Source: Vulcanisaeta thermophila | GTDB lineage: Archaea > Thermoproteota > Thermoprotei > Thermoproteales > Thermocladiaceae | Length of the DNA: 64,000 nucleotides | Assembly (NCBI RefSeq): GCF_001748385.1 | Contig: NZ_BCLI01000004.1 | Span: 248,001-312,000 of the forward strand | Direction of reading: 5' to 3' | Notes under the pieces: generated by a model | The model's database searches: none | Told to the model about the DNA's origin: nothing | Seen by the model: only the letters and a program-made list of their open reading frames with translations | Program-made: the position numbers and the translations under genes | Shown here: in pieces, positions 7,445 to 16,024 of the stretch | Layout of the letters: each line of letters starts with the position of its first letter | Position numbering within the stretch: the first letter of the stretch is position 1

Positions 7445-8959
7445 TGCTGCACCGTCACCCCTAACGTCTGAGTACAGTAGTTTTCGCTTATCCTCTAAAA
7501 CCGCCATTATGCTGGCCACGCCGGTCCTGCCCGGGTACCCAATGACCTGGTGGGGCTCCCTTAATCCGCTTAGGTCATAGCCCTCCTCAATGATTAGGTT
7601 TCTCCTATCCCATAGGAATCTCTGGGCCTCTATGGCCTCCACGGGGTTCATACCGTAATCAACAATGTTTGTTATGAATAGGGTGTGTAGCTGAGGCCTG
7701 AAGTGAGCCCCTGAGGTGCCTAGTGAGTACTTCAATTCCCCATCCTTCATCACCAACACGGTGCTCAGCGTGTGCAGGGGCCTCTTCCTTGGCATTAACG
7801 CGTTGGGACCCTCCATGCTGAAGTCCGATGCCCTGTTATTCAGGGTTATTCCGTAGGTTGGCTCGGTGACCAGGGAGCCAAAGTGGTGGTAAAGGCTTTG
7901 TATGGCGCTCACGACATTACCCTCCCTGTCCACGACCGTGAAGTACGTGGTGTCACCAGTACCACTTAATGGCGCTCCTGCCCCGTAGCCCCTACTCCTT
8001 AGGAAGCCCAGGTCCAGCATCTTGCTAATGGGCACCTCAACAAACCTTGGGTCGCCCACGTACTCATCCCTGACGGAGTAGGCCACCCTGTAAATGCCGA
8101 GGTAAGTCTCTATCCTCTCCCTGGAGAATGGGCTTGGCCTTTTGCCCAGGTCCTCGAGCATCCTCAGTATCATTAAAGTCGTTATTCCCTGGGTGTTGGG
8201 TGGCATTTCGTAAACCATGTACCCACTGTACTCAATGCTTATGGGCTCTCCCCACTCTGGCTCGAATTCTCTAAGGTCATCCATTGAGAGGACGCCGCCT
8301 ATTGACTGGACGTGGTTCACAATGGCCTCCCCAATCTCGCCCCTGTAAAGTGCGTCTGGGCCGTGCTCCGCTATTAATTCCAGGGTCTTTGCGAGCCTGG
8401 GCATTTTGATTATGTCCCAGGGCCTCACGTCCATCGGGTACGTGCCCCTAAACCCCTCATTGCCCGCCACCTCGTTCCTCACGGAATTGACGGCATTGAC
8501 GTAACTGGGGCCCGCTGGGAATCCCCTACGGGCCAGTTCAATAACGGGCTTAACCAGTGAGTGCCACTCGGAAGAACCGAACCTACGCCAAATGGCGTAT
8601 AAGCCTGCCAGGAGTCCGGGAACCACCATTGATAACGGGCCCTTCTGGGGGACTGAGGATAAACCCCTCTGGGCGAGTAACTCCCTGGACAAGCCCCTGG
8701 GCGCGTAACCACTGCTGTTTATGAAGTATACCCTGCCCTCCCTGGCTATGTAAATCAATGCGAAGAAGTCCGAGCCGAGGCCCCCAAGGTGTGGTTGTGT
8801 AACCGCCAACGCCAGTGATGTGGTTACCGCGGCATCAATGGCATTACCACCCATGGATAGCACATCAACACCCAGCTTACTGGCCGCGGCGTGTTCCGAA
8901 GCCACACCACCAATTTCCGTGATCACCGGAGGCTTGGTTCCATGCCTCACCTGAGACAT
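7433..8959 (-). CDS. Gamma-glutamyltransferase-family Ntn hydrolase
   Basis: 508 residues. The N-terminal half has the family hallmarks GGNAIDAAVTTSLALAVTQPH and GGLGSDFFAL. The small-subunit start and nucleophile lie at GDTTYFTVVD, where autocleavage before Thr would generate the active threonine. The family hydrolyses or transfers gamma-glutamyl groups and in archaea may act on other acyl-amide substrates. No signal peptide is visible, so a cytosolic enzyme is implied. A TATA-like element at about 8975-8990 gives a leaderless transcript from ATG 8959. Confidence 0.9.
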   Translation of the reverse strand: MSQVRHGTKPPVITEIGGVASEHAAASKLGVDVLSMGGNAIDAAVTTSLALAVTQPHLGGLGSDFFALIYIAREGRVYFINSSGYAPRGLSRELLAQRGLSSVPQKGPLSMVVPGLLAGLYAIWRRFGSSEWHSLVKPVIELARRGFPAGPSYVNAVNSVRNEVAGNEGFRGTYPMDVRPWDIIKMPRLAKTLELIAEHGPDALYRGEIGEAIVNHVQSIGGVLSMDDLREFEPEWGEPISIEYSGYMVYEMPPNTQGITTLMILRMLEDLGKRPSPFSRERIETYLGIYRVAYSVRDEYVGDPRFVEVPISKMLDLGFLRSRGYGAGAPLSGTGDTTYFTVVDREGNVVSAIQSLYHHFGSLVTEPTYGITLNNRASDFSMEGPNALMPRKRPLHTLSTVLVMKDGELKYSLGTSGAHFRPQLHTLFITNIVDYGMNPVEAIEAQRFLWDRRNLIIEEGYDLSGLREPHQVIGYPGRTGVASIMAVLEDKRKLLYSDVRGDGAALGI

Positions 8960-9185
8960 TGATTAACTGGAGAGCCTGGATTGATAAGTATTGCGCATAC
9001 CAGCATTAACCTTGATAAGGGTATCCATTACCAGTGTATTGTTAATGTGGCATTCACTGGGCCTCGTTAGGGACAGGAACCACGTACTCCACGCACTACG
9101 TAGGCCACCGTGGGCCACGCGGGCGGGTAAGGTGAGTGCTGCCTTTATGGTGCTCACGGTATTGCTGGAATTCTTTAGCAGATCA

Positions 9186-9965
9186 ATGCCCAACCATGCG
9201 CCTAATGATGATGAGTACCGGGTGATTGTTGAGGATGTTGAGTATGCCTTAAGGCGTGATTTCAACCTCAATAACCACCTAAGCATTGATAGGCTTGGTG
9301 GTGATGATTACGTGATTTCCCTAACCATATCACCGAGCATTAGGATAAACGTATTTATTGAGTGCGGTGGGAGTTCCTGTGAGTTTTATGGTGATGATGC
9401 CGTGTACACGGCATTTAACGACTCCGTTAAGTACGGCGAGGTGGTGGATGGTGTTTTGGGGATCCTGAGTAGCATCTATGATGTTGAGGTTCCCAGGGTT
9501 GTGTTGACTAGTAATCCCACGGTTTACGGTAAAGTCCTGGTGGTGAGTGGTAGGGAGGAGTTGGCACTATCCATTTGGGAGTTGGTGAGGGTTTCCCGTA
9601 TTCTCAGGGGTAGGGGCTTGAACGAGCTTAGTGTTGATGATTTAGTGAATGCCCTGGACACCTTAATCCACGAGTTCATCCACTACATAATCGATACCAG
9701 GTACTCCATTAGGGAATTATTCGTTCAACTCACCAAGAGGATACCCAGCGTTGCAGATGATGGGATAATCCACGAATTAATCGCAGAGAGCGCAACGCCC
9801 ATTGTTAGTAGGGCGTTGGCTGAGTACATGATTAACGGCAGAGTAACCACGCAATTAACCGTGGACTCCCTAAGGTGCCGCATACCACCTAGGAGGAGGC
9901 ACGTGGTCGTGGCCAGGGAGATAATTCGGGACATAATTAACCAACTAAATAGAATAAGGAGGTAG
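9186..9965 (+). CDS. HExxH-motif putative zinc metalloprotease
   Basis: About 259 residues with no family I can name. HEFIHYII (around residue 163) is an HExxH zinc motif. A second conserved-looking segment, DGIIHELIAES, follows about 35 residues later and could supply the third ligand Glu. The N-terminal half is acidic and beta-rich. The frame is open upstream to a TTG at 8991 with a hydrophobic stretch just before ATG 9186, so a longer, membrane-anchored form starting at ATG 9150 is possible. The gene is divergent from the gamma-glutamyltransferase. Function is inferred from the motif only. Confidence 0.6.
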   Translation: MPNHAPNDDEYRVIVEDVEYALRRDFNLNNHLSIDRLGGDDYVISLTISPSIRINVFIECGGSSCEFYGDDAVYTAFNDSVKYGEVVDGVLGILSSIYDVEVPRVVLTSNPTVYGKVLVVSGREELALSIWELVRVSRILRGRGLNELSVDDLVNALDTLIHEFIHYIIDTRYSIRELFVQLTKRIPSVADDGIIHELIAESATPIVSRALAEYMINGRVTTQLTVDSLRCRIPPRRRHVVVAREIIRDIINQLNRIRR

Positions 9966-10000
9966 TAATACTAAAATACGTCATTAACCACATAGTCAGG

Positions 10001-11353
10001 ATGGGCAGGAGGATAGTGATAATAGGGGCTGGCGCGGCAGGTGCCTCGGCAGCTGCCAGGGCTAGGAGGCTCGATCCAGAGGCCGAGATTGTGATGTTTG
10101 ATAAGGGCCCATTCATAAGCCACGCACCCTGTGGTATACCCTATTACGTTGGTGGTGTGGTTAAGGAGGCCGCTGACCTGGCCATATACAGCCCTGAGGA
10201 GTTTGCCAGGGAGAGGAGGGTTGATGTTAGGATTAATGCCGAGGTCACCGAGATAGACCTGAGGAGTAGGACTGTGAAGGTTAGGGAGGGGAACACCACC
10301 AATACCTATCAGTGGGACAAGCTCATAATAGCCACGGGCGCCAAACCAATAACACTACCAGTGGAGGGCAGTGACCTAAAGGGTATACTAACGCTTAGGT
10401 TACCCCATGAGGCGCCGGTACTAAGGGCTGAGGTGGAGAGGGCCAGGGTTGTGGCTGTGGTTGGTGGTGGCTACATTGGTTTGGAGATGGCGGAGGCCCT
10501 GGTGAACCTTGGCAAGAAGGTTATACTCTTCGAGATGATGCCCCACGTACTACCCACAACATTTGATGAGGACATGGCCAAGCTAGTTCATGACGAGTTG
10601 GCTAAGCACGGTGTGGAACTACACCTAAATGAGAAGGTGGTGGGCTTCTCAGGGGTTAATGGCGAGGTTAGAAAGGTGATTACTGAGAAGGGGGAGTACG
10701 AGGTTGATAAGGTAGTCATGGGCGTTGGGGTTAGGCCCGACACAGATCTGGCGGTGAAGGCTGGGATTAAGCTTGGGGAGACCAGGGCCATCTGGGTTAA
10801 TGAGTACATGGAGACCAGCGAGCCCGATGTGTACGCGGCTGGTGATGTTGCCGAGACCTGGAACTTAATAACTGGGAAGAGGATGTACATAGCCCTAGCC
10901 CCTCCAGCCAATAAGATGGGGCAGGTGGCGGGCGCCAATGCTGTTAAGGGTAGGTTCCTAAAGTTCCCAGGGGTTATTGGTACGGCAATAACCAAGGTCT
11001 TCGACCTATACGTGGCCAGGACAGGGCTCACGGAGAGGCAGGCACGTGAGGAGGGGTTTAAGCCCGTTTCGGCGACTATAAGGGCCAGGACCACAGCCCA
11101 TTACTACCCAGGCGGTGTCCAGGTGAGTATTAAGATGGTTGCTGACGAACCCAGTGGTAGGGTTCTTGGGGTTCAAATAATCGGCCCAGATAAGATAGTG
11201 GCTGGGTACATAGACACGGCGGCCGCATTAATAGGTAGGGGCGCCACCATTGATGATGTATTCTTCGCCGACCTCTCATACTCACCACCCACAGCCCCCG
11301 TGTGGCACCCAATAATAACGGCCGCCAGGGTTCTATCCAAGGGTAGGTTTTAG
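10001..11353 (+). CDS. FAD-dependent pyridine nucleotide-disulfide oxidoreductase, CoA-disulfide reductase/NADH oxidase type
   Basis: 450 residues. FAD-binding GAGAAGASAA near residue 9, the single redox Cys at about 44 in HAPCGIPYY, an NAD(P)H-binding GGGYIGLEMAE near 156, and YAAGDVAE near 283. The single-Cys arrangement marks the CoADR/NOX branch, which reduces CoA disulfide, oxygen or polysulfide with NAD(P)H. ACTAAAATAC (9969-9978) is the TATA element for a leaderless transcript starting at ATG 10001. Convergent with tfe. Confidence 0.9.
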   Translation: MGRRIVIIGAGAAGASAAARARRLDPEAEIVMFDKGPFISHAPCGIPYYVGGVVKEAADLAIYSPEEFARERRVDVRINAEVTEIDLRSRTVKVREGNTTNTYQWDKLIIATGAKPITLPVEGSDLKGILTLRLPHEAPVLRAEVERARVVAVVGGGYIGLEMAEALVNLGKKVILFEMMPHVLPTTFDEDMAKLVHDELAKHGVELHLNEKVVGFSGVNGEVRKVITEKGEYEVDKVVMGVGVRPDTDLAVKAGIKLGETRAIWVNEYMETSEPDVYAAGDVAETWNLITGKRMYIALAPPANKMGQVAGANAVKGRFLKFPGVIGTAITKVFDLYVARTGLTERQAREEGFKPVSATIRARTTAHYYPGGVQVSIKMVADEPSGRVLGVQIIGPDKIVAGYIDTAAALIGRGATIDDVFFADLSYSPPTAPVWHPIITAARVLSKGRF

Positions 11354-11355
11354 GG

Positions 11356-11892
11356 TTATTGCTTACCTTCAACCTTCAAATTCTTAATTATGTTTGCTAG
11401 GAGGGTTATCTCAAGGGACGCATTGACCTGCACAAGCTCCGTATCATCACGCGGGCATTTGAAGTCGTACTCGTAGGCCTCATCGAGCATGTAACCCCTG
11501 TAACACGTGGGGCATACGTAAATTGTTGTGCTGCTCAAGATTTCAATCCTTTGTGTTAATTTCGAGGAAACCTTCTCCAAATGCTGGATTAGGAACTTCC
11601 TTATGAACTCCCTATCAATGGACCACTTATACTCATACCTATACTGATCCAGGGTCTCCCTAGTCAACCTAATAAGCCCCACCTTATGCATCGTGTGAAG
11701 AACCCTCCTCAACTCAACGGCACTCACACCCAGTATCAACGCCAGGTTCTCATCGGGTATTGCCTCACCACGCTCAAGCAACGTCCTTATTATCCTAACG
11801 GCGAGTTCACCCACCTCCTCATCATCATACTCAAAGGCCAGCCTACGCCTAGCATACTCAAGGAACAACGAGAGTTCCACATCCTCAGACAC
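11356..11892 (-). CDS. tfe: Transcription initiation factor E alpha subunit (TFE)
   Basis: 178 residues: an N-terminal winged helix (about 1-90) followed by a helical linker and a zinc ribbon. TFE stabilises the open promoter complex with TBP, TFB and RNA polymerase. The ribbon reads VCPTC near 123 and KCPRD near 143. The fourth ligand position is Asp where most relatives have Cys. Start GTG 11892 is set by the AT-rich element at 11911-11926, which also faces the RNA candidate on the other strand. Confidence 0.92.
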   Translation of the reverse strand: MSEDVELSLFLEYARRRLAFEYDDEEVGELAVRIIRTLLERGEAIPDENLALILGVSAVELRRVLHTMHKVGLIRLTRETLDQYRYEYKWSIDREFIRKFLIQHLEKVSSKLTQRIEILSSTTIYVCPTCYRGYMLDEAYEYDFKCPRDDTELVQVNASLEITLLANIIKNLKVEGKQ

Positions 11893-11910
11893 AGGAAACC
11901 AAGCATTAGC

Positions 11911-11926
11911 TAAATTAAATTATTTT
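11911..11926. promoter_or_regulatory. Bidirectional AT-rich promoter core
   Basis: TAAATTAAATTATTTT reads as a TATA element on both strands. On the minus strand it is about 26 bases from the GTG start of tfe. On the plus strand it is 26-27 bases from about 11941-11944, where the first helix of the RNA candidate begins. Confidence 0.5.
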
Positions 11927-11940
11927 CCTCCACATACACA

Positions 11941-12183
11941 ATAGATCGGGAACCTCACCATCCAACCTTAAGAACCCCCGCGGATCTGAAGCTACGGCGC
12001 TGTTATTCACCTCGTAAAACCTGTGTCGTGCCAACACCCCCATACATAGTGAGTATAGCCCTATACAAGCCGTGGGTCTTTCGTTGCTGGTGAATTGATT
12101 AGAAACTACAGAGTAAGGTTAGGGTTTGCCCACGACTCGATAGTGCGTACCTGCAAAGCCGTAAGGGCCTGTGGGGGATCTAT
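11941..12183 (+). ncRNA. Unclassified structured RNA candidate of about 240 nt
   Basis: GC-rich intergenic island that codes for nothing evident. Several long-range helices can be drawn by hand: 11941-11947 with 12177-12183 (7 bp), 11975-11983 with 12169-12177 (9 bp, two G-U), 11993-11998 with 12158-12163 (6 bp), 12005-12011 with 12089-12095 (7 bp), a possible pseudoknot 11964-11970 with 12114-12120 (7 bp), and a hairpin at 12053-12066. A TATA-like element lies 26 bases upstream on the plus strand. Size and pseudoknot potential would suit the minimal RNase P RNA of Thermoproteales, but I could not match its conserved regions convincingly. The strand is inferred from the promoter. Confidence 0.5.
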
Positions 12184-13304
12184 GAAGCCCTAAAAAGCCC
12201 ATGATTTGGGGAGTTCCTAAAGGTATTAGGACGGTTTAGTTTTGTTACGATGGCCTCCTTGAGTTTATCAATGCCTATGCCCAGTTTTGCGGATATTAGT
12301 ATGGGTGTTTCGAAGTCCCTCTTGATTACCTCCACCTTATCGTTGAGTTCCACGGGGCTTGTTAGGTCCACCTTGTTGAGTACCGGTAGTACCTTGTTTT
12401 TGTTCACCCCGAGTTCCGATAGTATTTTTAGGGTGGAGTTGTATTTCCTGAGGAATTCGTGGTGGTCCTCACTAGCGTCTATCATTAGGAGTACCAGGTC
12501 TGTGTTTAGGATTTCCGCTATTGTGGTGTAGAAGGATTCTATTAGTAGTGGTGGTAGGTCGTCTATGAACCCTATGGTGTCCGTTATTATTACCTTGGTG
12601 CCGTTTATGTTTAGGAGCCTTGAGTAAGTGTCCAGTGTGGCGAAGGGCTTGCCGTCTACGTACTTATTCTCCCCAGTGAGTAGGTTAAACAGCGTGGTCT
12701 TGCCTGCGCTCGTGTACCCTGTTATTACGACCTGGGGTAGCCCGTAATCCCTCCTCCTAATTATCAACCCCTCCCTCCTACTCCTAATCCTCTCCAACTC
12801 CCTCTTTATGTACGTAACCCTCCTCCTGGCATACCTGTAATAAGCCTCTATGGCGTACTCACCACCACCGTAAAACCCGATCTGCTCCCCTGCCTTGGCG
12901 AGCCTTATGTACTCACGCACCCTGGGTATTTCAAGCCTTAACCTGGCCAGTTCAATCTGTAGCTTGGCCTCTGCGGAGCCTGCCCTCCTTTCAAAGATGC
13001 TCAGTATGAGCCATACCCTATCCATGACCTTAACCCTAAGCTTCTTCTCCAGGTTCACGTACTGGATGGGGTTTAGTTGGTGGTATGTTATGACCACGTC
13101 GGGCCTCTCGACAATGACCTTCCTGGCTATCTCCTCAAGCTTACCTGGGCCCATGTAGTACCTCGAGTCCGGCCTCCTCCTTTGCTTTATGATTCCCATT
13201 ACCTCGTAATCCGCCGCCTCCGCCAATGCCCGGAATTCCCTGATCCTGCCCTCGTCAATTCCATCCGAGGCCACTAACAGTAATGCCTTATTCACTAACC
13301 CCAT
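12180..13304 (-). CDS. hflX: HflX-family ribosome-associated GTPase
   Basis: 374 residues. N-terminal HflX domain with a glycine-rich stretch, GFYGGGE, around 140-150, and an Arg/Lys-rich linker. The G domain starts at GYTSAGKTTLF (near 197), with DTIGF as G3 and NKVD as G4. HflX binds the large ribosomal subunit and rescues or splits stalled ribosomes. It sits 22 bases after mbf1 on the same strand, so the two are probably one transcript. The last codons overlap the 3' strand of the structured RNA candidate. The C-terminal tail after residue 355 looks extended. Confidence 0.93.
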   Translation of the reverse strand: MGLVNKALLLVASDGIDEGRIREFRALAEAADYEVMGIIKQRRRPDSRYYMGPGKLEEIARKVIVERPDVVITYHQLNPIQYVNLEKKLRVKVMDRVWLILSIFERRAGSAEAKLQIELARLRLEIPRVREYIRLAKAGEQIGFYGGGEYAIEAYYRYARRRVTYIKRELERIRSRREGLIIRRRDYGLPQVVITGYTSAGKTTLFNLLTGENKYVDGKPFATLDTYSRLLNINGTKVIITDTIGFIDDLPPLLIESFYTTIAEILNTDLVLLMIDASEDHHEFLRKYNSTLKILSELGVNKNKVLPVLNKVDLTSPVELNDKVEVIKRDFETPILISAKLGIGIDKLKEAIVTKLNRPNTFRNSPNHGLFRAS

Positions 13305-13326
13305 TAATTGGCCCTTTCCTTAAAAG

Positions 13327-13869
13327 TCATTCCTTCTTCTTACTGCGTGATTCCCTTATGGTTATTACATCACCCACCGTCAACCCCCTGGTGCCTGTGG
13401 TCTTAACCTCAATCCCCGTATCCTCACTCTCCCTAATGAGGCTTATCCCAAGGACCTTCTCAAGCTTCCTGGCCAGCTCTATGTCGGGTGTTAACTGCCC
13501 ATCCTCAATCCTCCTGAGTACGCTCTCCTTAATCCCCACCACCTTGGCTAGTATGTCCCTGCTCATGCCCAAGGCCTCCCTGGCCTCCCTAATTAACTCG
13601 GCGTAGTTATCCACAACCTCGTACCTATCCACATTAACGCTGGTCCTCCTAACCCTGAATACCGTGCCCCTCTTCGACTCGTACCTCACCGCGGCGACTC
13701 CCTGCGGGTTTGGTTGAATCTGCGTGGGACCCCTGATGACCCTGACCCCCCTTGTGCCTGCGTACTTACGGGCGCACTTCTGGCACAGTGTTAGTACGGC
13801 GCCCTCGATCTCCACAATCACGGGCTCACCCTCTATGGGCTCACCACACACATCACATGTGAGCACCAT
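13327..13869 (-). CDS. mbf1: Multiprotein bridging factor 1 homolog
   Basis: 180 residues. An N-terminal zinc ribbon with CDVC (near 5-8) and CQKC (near 29-32) is followed by a basic linker and a Cro-type helix-turn-helix with the MBF1 pattern AREALGMSRDILAKVVGIKE. Archaeal MBF1 associates with ribosomes and transcription factors. Here it probably heads a bicistron with hflX, tying two ribosome-associated proteins together. ATG 13869 is the first start after the intergenic gap. Confidence 0.92.
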   Translation of the reverse strand: MVLTCDVCGEPIEGEPVIVEIEGAVLTLCQKCARKYAGTRGVRVIRGPTQIQPNPQGVAAVRYESKRGTVFRVRRTSVNVDRYEVVDNYAELIREAREALGMSRDILAKVVGIKESVLRRIEDGQLTPDIELARKLEKVLGISLIRESEDTGIEVKTTGTRGLTVGDVITIRESRSKKKE

Positions 13870-13967
13870 GATTACTCAATCCCTCACAACCATTTAGTGA
13901 TTTATAAACATGTCGGTCCCGGGGTGTAATTGGGAAAAAAATAAATAGGTACTCGGCATGGTGTGGT

Positions 13968-14216
13968 GTGTCATTGAGGATTTACAGGGTTGGCGGTTTC
14001 ATGAGGATTGGCGGGGAGTGGCGTAAGTTCACCATTTACGTAACGGCAACGAAGCCCAGGGAGGCCATGGAGACTGTGTACTCAAACCTGGGGAGTAGGC
14101 ATGGGCTTAAGAGGAGCCTCATTAGGATTAGTGAGGTTAAGGAGGTTAGTAAGGATGAGATTAGTGATGTGAACCTACTCCAGCTAATGAGCCTCGAGTC
14201 ACTGGTTAAGTGGTGA
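13968..14216 (+). CDS. rpl18a: Large ribosomal subunit protein L18Ae (LX)
   Basis: 82 residues with the compact L18a/LX fold, starting SLRIYRVGGFMRIGG and containing the basic core near SRHGLKRS. The start codon is GTG 13968, 26 bases downstream of the TATA element AAAAATAAATAGG (13937-13949). It leads the transcript with pfdA, whose start is three bases past this stop. This order, rpl18a-pfdA-ftsY, is common in archaea. Confidence 0.9.
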   Translation: MSLRIYRVGGFMRIGGEWRKFTIYVTATKPREAMETVYSNLGSRHGLKRSLIRISEVKEVSKDEISDVNLLQLMSLESLVKW

Positions 14217-14218
14217 GT

Positions 14219-14674
14219 ATGGCCGAGGGGCGACAGAGGATTGTGATAACGAGGGAGGACATTGAGAGGTTGGTTGAGGAGAGGAACTCACTGGCCGCCT
14301 TGCTAGACGCCATTAGGCAGAACCTCACTTTAATAGCCCAATCAATTAATGAATTGAGTGGCGCAAGGGACATGCTCACAATACTAAGTAAGGGCGAGGC
14401 CAGGGACACGTACGCGGAGATTGGGGGTGGAATCTTCATAAGGGCATCACCAACCCAGGGAGAGAGGGTTTTGGTGAGTGTGGGCGCCAACTACGTGGTG
14501 GAGATGGATATTCAATCCGCCATTAACTACATAAATGATAGGATTAAGGAACTCGAGGACCTGAGGGATAAGCTGAACTCCCAGGCCTCTGAAGTGTCCA
14601 AGAGGCTAAACGACATTGATAACTTCCTAATATACATAAGCACCGCCCTTAGGCAGCAACAGCAACGGCAGTGA
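14219..14674 (+). CDS. pfdA: Prefoldin alpha subunit
   Basis: About 151 residues: two long coiled-coil helices (about 10-60 and 95-140) joined by a beta region containing YAEIGGGIFIRA. With prefoldin beta it forms the hexameric jellyfish chaperone that passes unfolded proteins to the thermosome. ATG 14219 is taken as the start. GTG codons at 14210 and 14213 are also in frame but overlap the upstream stop. Poly-Gln/Arg tail. Confidence 0.93.
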   Translation: MAEGRQRIVITREDIERLVEERNSLAALLDAIRQNLTLIAQSINELSGARDMLTILSKGEARDTYAEIGGGIFIRASPTQGERVLVSVGANYVVEMDIQSAINYINDRIKELEDLRDKLNSQASEVSKRLNDIDNFLIYISTALRQQQQRQ

Positions 14675-14719
14675 TCACGTGGGAAGGTATAAAAACACGT
14701 CGGTAGTGTAGGGGTTACC

Positions 14720-15640
14720 ATGTTTGATAGGTTAAGGAAGGCCTTTAAGTCGTTCACGGACTCCATAGTCAATACAATATCCACAACAACCCTAAGTGAG
14801 GAGAGGCTCAGTGAGTTGAGGGATGAGTTGTTCATGCAGTTGGTTGATTCCGACGTGGCTGTCGACGTGGCTGATGCCGTGAGCAACGCAATCGTGGAGG
14901 GTTTAAGGGGGGTTAAGGTGCCCAGGTTTGGCGATAAGGAATCAGCGATTAGGGAGGTCATTATGAACACATTGAGTAAATTATTCTCGGACGTACCAAA
15001 CGTGGACTTTGCATCCACAGTCACCGAGTTACTGAGGGGGAAGAGGCCGGTGGTGTTGTTGTTCCTGGGTCCCAATGGTTATGGCAAGACCACCACCATT
15101 GCGAAGATAACGCACATGCTCATGAAGATGGGGTACACCGCCGTGTGGGCCGCGGCCGATACCTTCAGGGCGGGCGCCATAGAGCAGTTGGAGGGGCATG
15201 CCGGTAGGTTGGGTGTTAAGGTGATTAAGCATAGCTATGGTGCTGACCCTGCCGCGGTGGCTTATGATGCCATTAACTACGCAGTTAATAAGGGGCTTCA
15301 CTTCGTAATGATAGACACGGCAGGTAGGATGCACACCGACGTGAACCTAATGAATGAGTTGAATAAGGTCCAGAGGGTCAGTAAGCCTGACCTCTCGATA
15401 TTCATAGCCGATGCATTACTGGGTAATGAGGCCCTCGAGATAGCGAGGCATTACTCGAAGTATGTCAGGATAGATGGGCTTGTGGTGACTAAGGTGGATG
15501 CGTACCCCAAGGGTGGTGCCATACTAACCTTCCTCTACATGCTTAGGAAGCCCATTTACTTCCTGGGTGTGGGGCAGGGTTACGATGACCTGAGGCCCTT
15601 TAATAAGGAGGAGTTCTTTAGGGAGTTGTTGGCATCGTGA
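14720..15640 (+). CDS. ftsY: Signal recognition particle receptor FtsY
   Basis: 306 residues. A short acidic/helical N domain, then the SRP GTPase G domain with GPNGYGKTTTIAK (near 114), the family motif DTFRAGAIEQL, DTAGRMH and TKVDAYPKGG. It receives ribosome-SRP complexes at the membrane and delivers them to SecYEG; secE follows 42 bases later. GGTATAAAAACAC (about 14686-14698) is a clear TATA element for a transcript starting at ATG 14720. Confidence 0.96.
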   Translation: MFDRLRKAFKSFTDSIVNTISTTTLSEERLSELRDELFMQLVDSDVAVDVADAVSNAIVEGLRGVKVPRFGDKESAIREVIMNTLSKLFSDVPNVDFASTVTELLRGKRPVVLLFLGPNGYGKTTTIAKITHMLMKMGYTAVWAAADTFRAGAIEQLEGHAGRLGVKVIKHSYGADPAAVAYDAINYAVNKGLHFVMIDTAGRMHTDVNLMNELNKVQRVSKPDLSIFIADALLGNEALEIARHYSKYVRIDGLVVTKVDAYPKGGAILTFLYMLRKPIYFLGVGQGYDDLRPFNKEEFFRELLAS

Positions 15641-15681
15641 GGTGGAGAAAGCCTTATTAAACGGGGCTCAATGCGGGCTTG

Positions 15682-15987
15682 ATGAATGCTAGTGGGGGTT
15701 TCGTTAGGAAATTGGCTAATTGGTGGAATAATGTGAAGTGGATATTCAAGGTTGCCAAGAAGCCCAGTAGGAGTAATTACATGATAGTGCTTAAGCTGGG
15801 CTCATTGATAGTGGCCATACTCGGCGTTTACTCATTCATATTCAACATAGCGGGCTCGTACCTAATGGGGCAGGCGAGCTTCCCACTACCCTACCCCCTG
15901 AATTTAATAGTCATACTCAGCGTGGTCGTCATACTCGCCATAGTCCTCATAGTGGTCATACTAAGTACAAGGAGCCTTGGTAGGTAG
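15682..15987 (+). CDS. secE: Preprotein translocase subunit SecE (Sec61 gamma), extended form
   Basis: 101 residues. The amphipathic helix and first membrane segment (about residues 37-60), with VAKKPSRSNYMIVLKLG, match SecE. A second hydrophobic helix (about 75-95) is extra compared with the roughly 60-residue form of most archaea. TTATTAAA at about 15651-15659 supports ATG 15682. Position between ftsY and spt5 is typical for archaea and supports the call. Confidence 0.85.
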   Translation: MNASGGFVRKLANWWNNVKWIFKVAKKPSRSNYMIVLKLGSLIVAILGVYSFIFNIAGSYLMGQASFPLPYPLNLIVILSVVVILAIVLIVVILSTRSLGR

Positions 15988-16024
15988 GGAAAAGTAAATT
16001 AAGGCTGCTTAACCCCATATCCCA

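Noticed and set aside
8991-9185. N-terminal extension of the HExxH protein from TTG 8991
   Set aside because: Overlaps the promoter of the divergent gamma-glutamyltransferase and the sequence does not look like a conserved domain.
11941-12183. Firm assignment of the RNA candidate as RNase P RNA
   Set aside because: An ACAGAG...GG segment resembles one conserved region, but the paired conserved region and helix order could not be matched.
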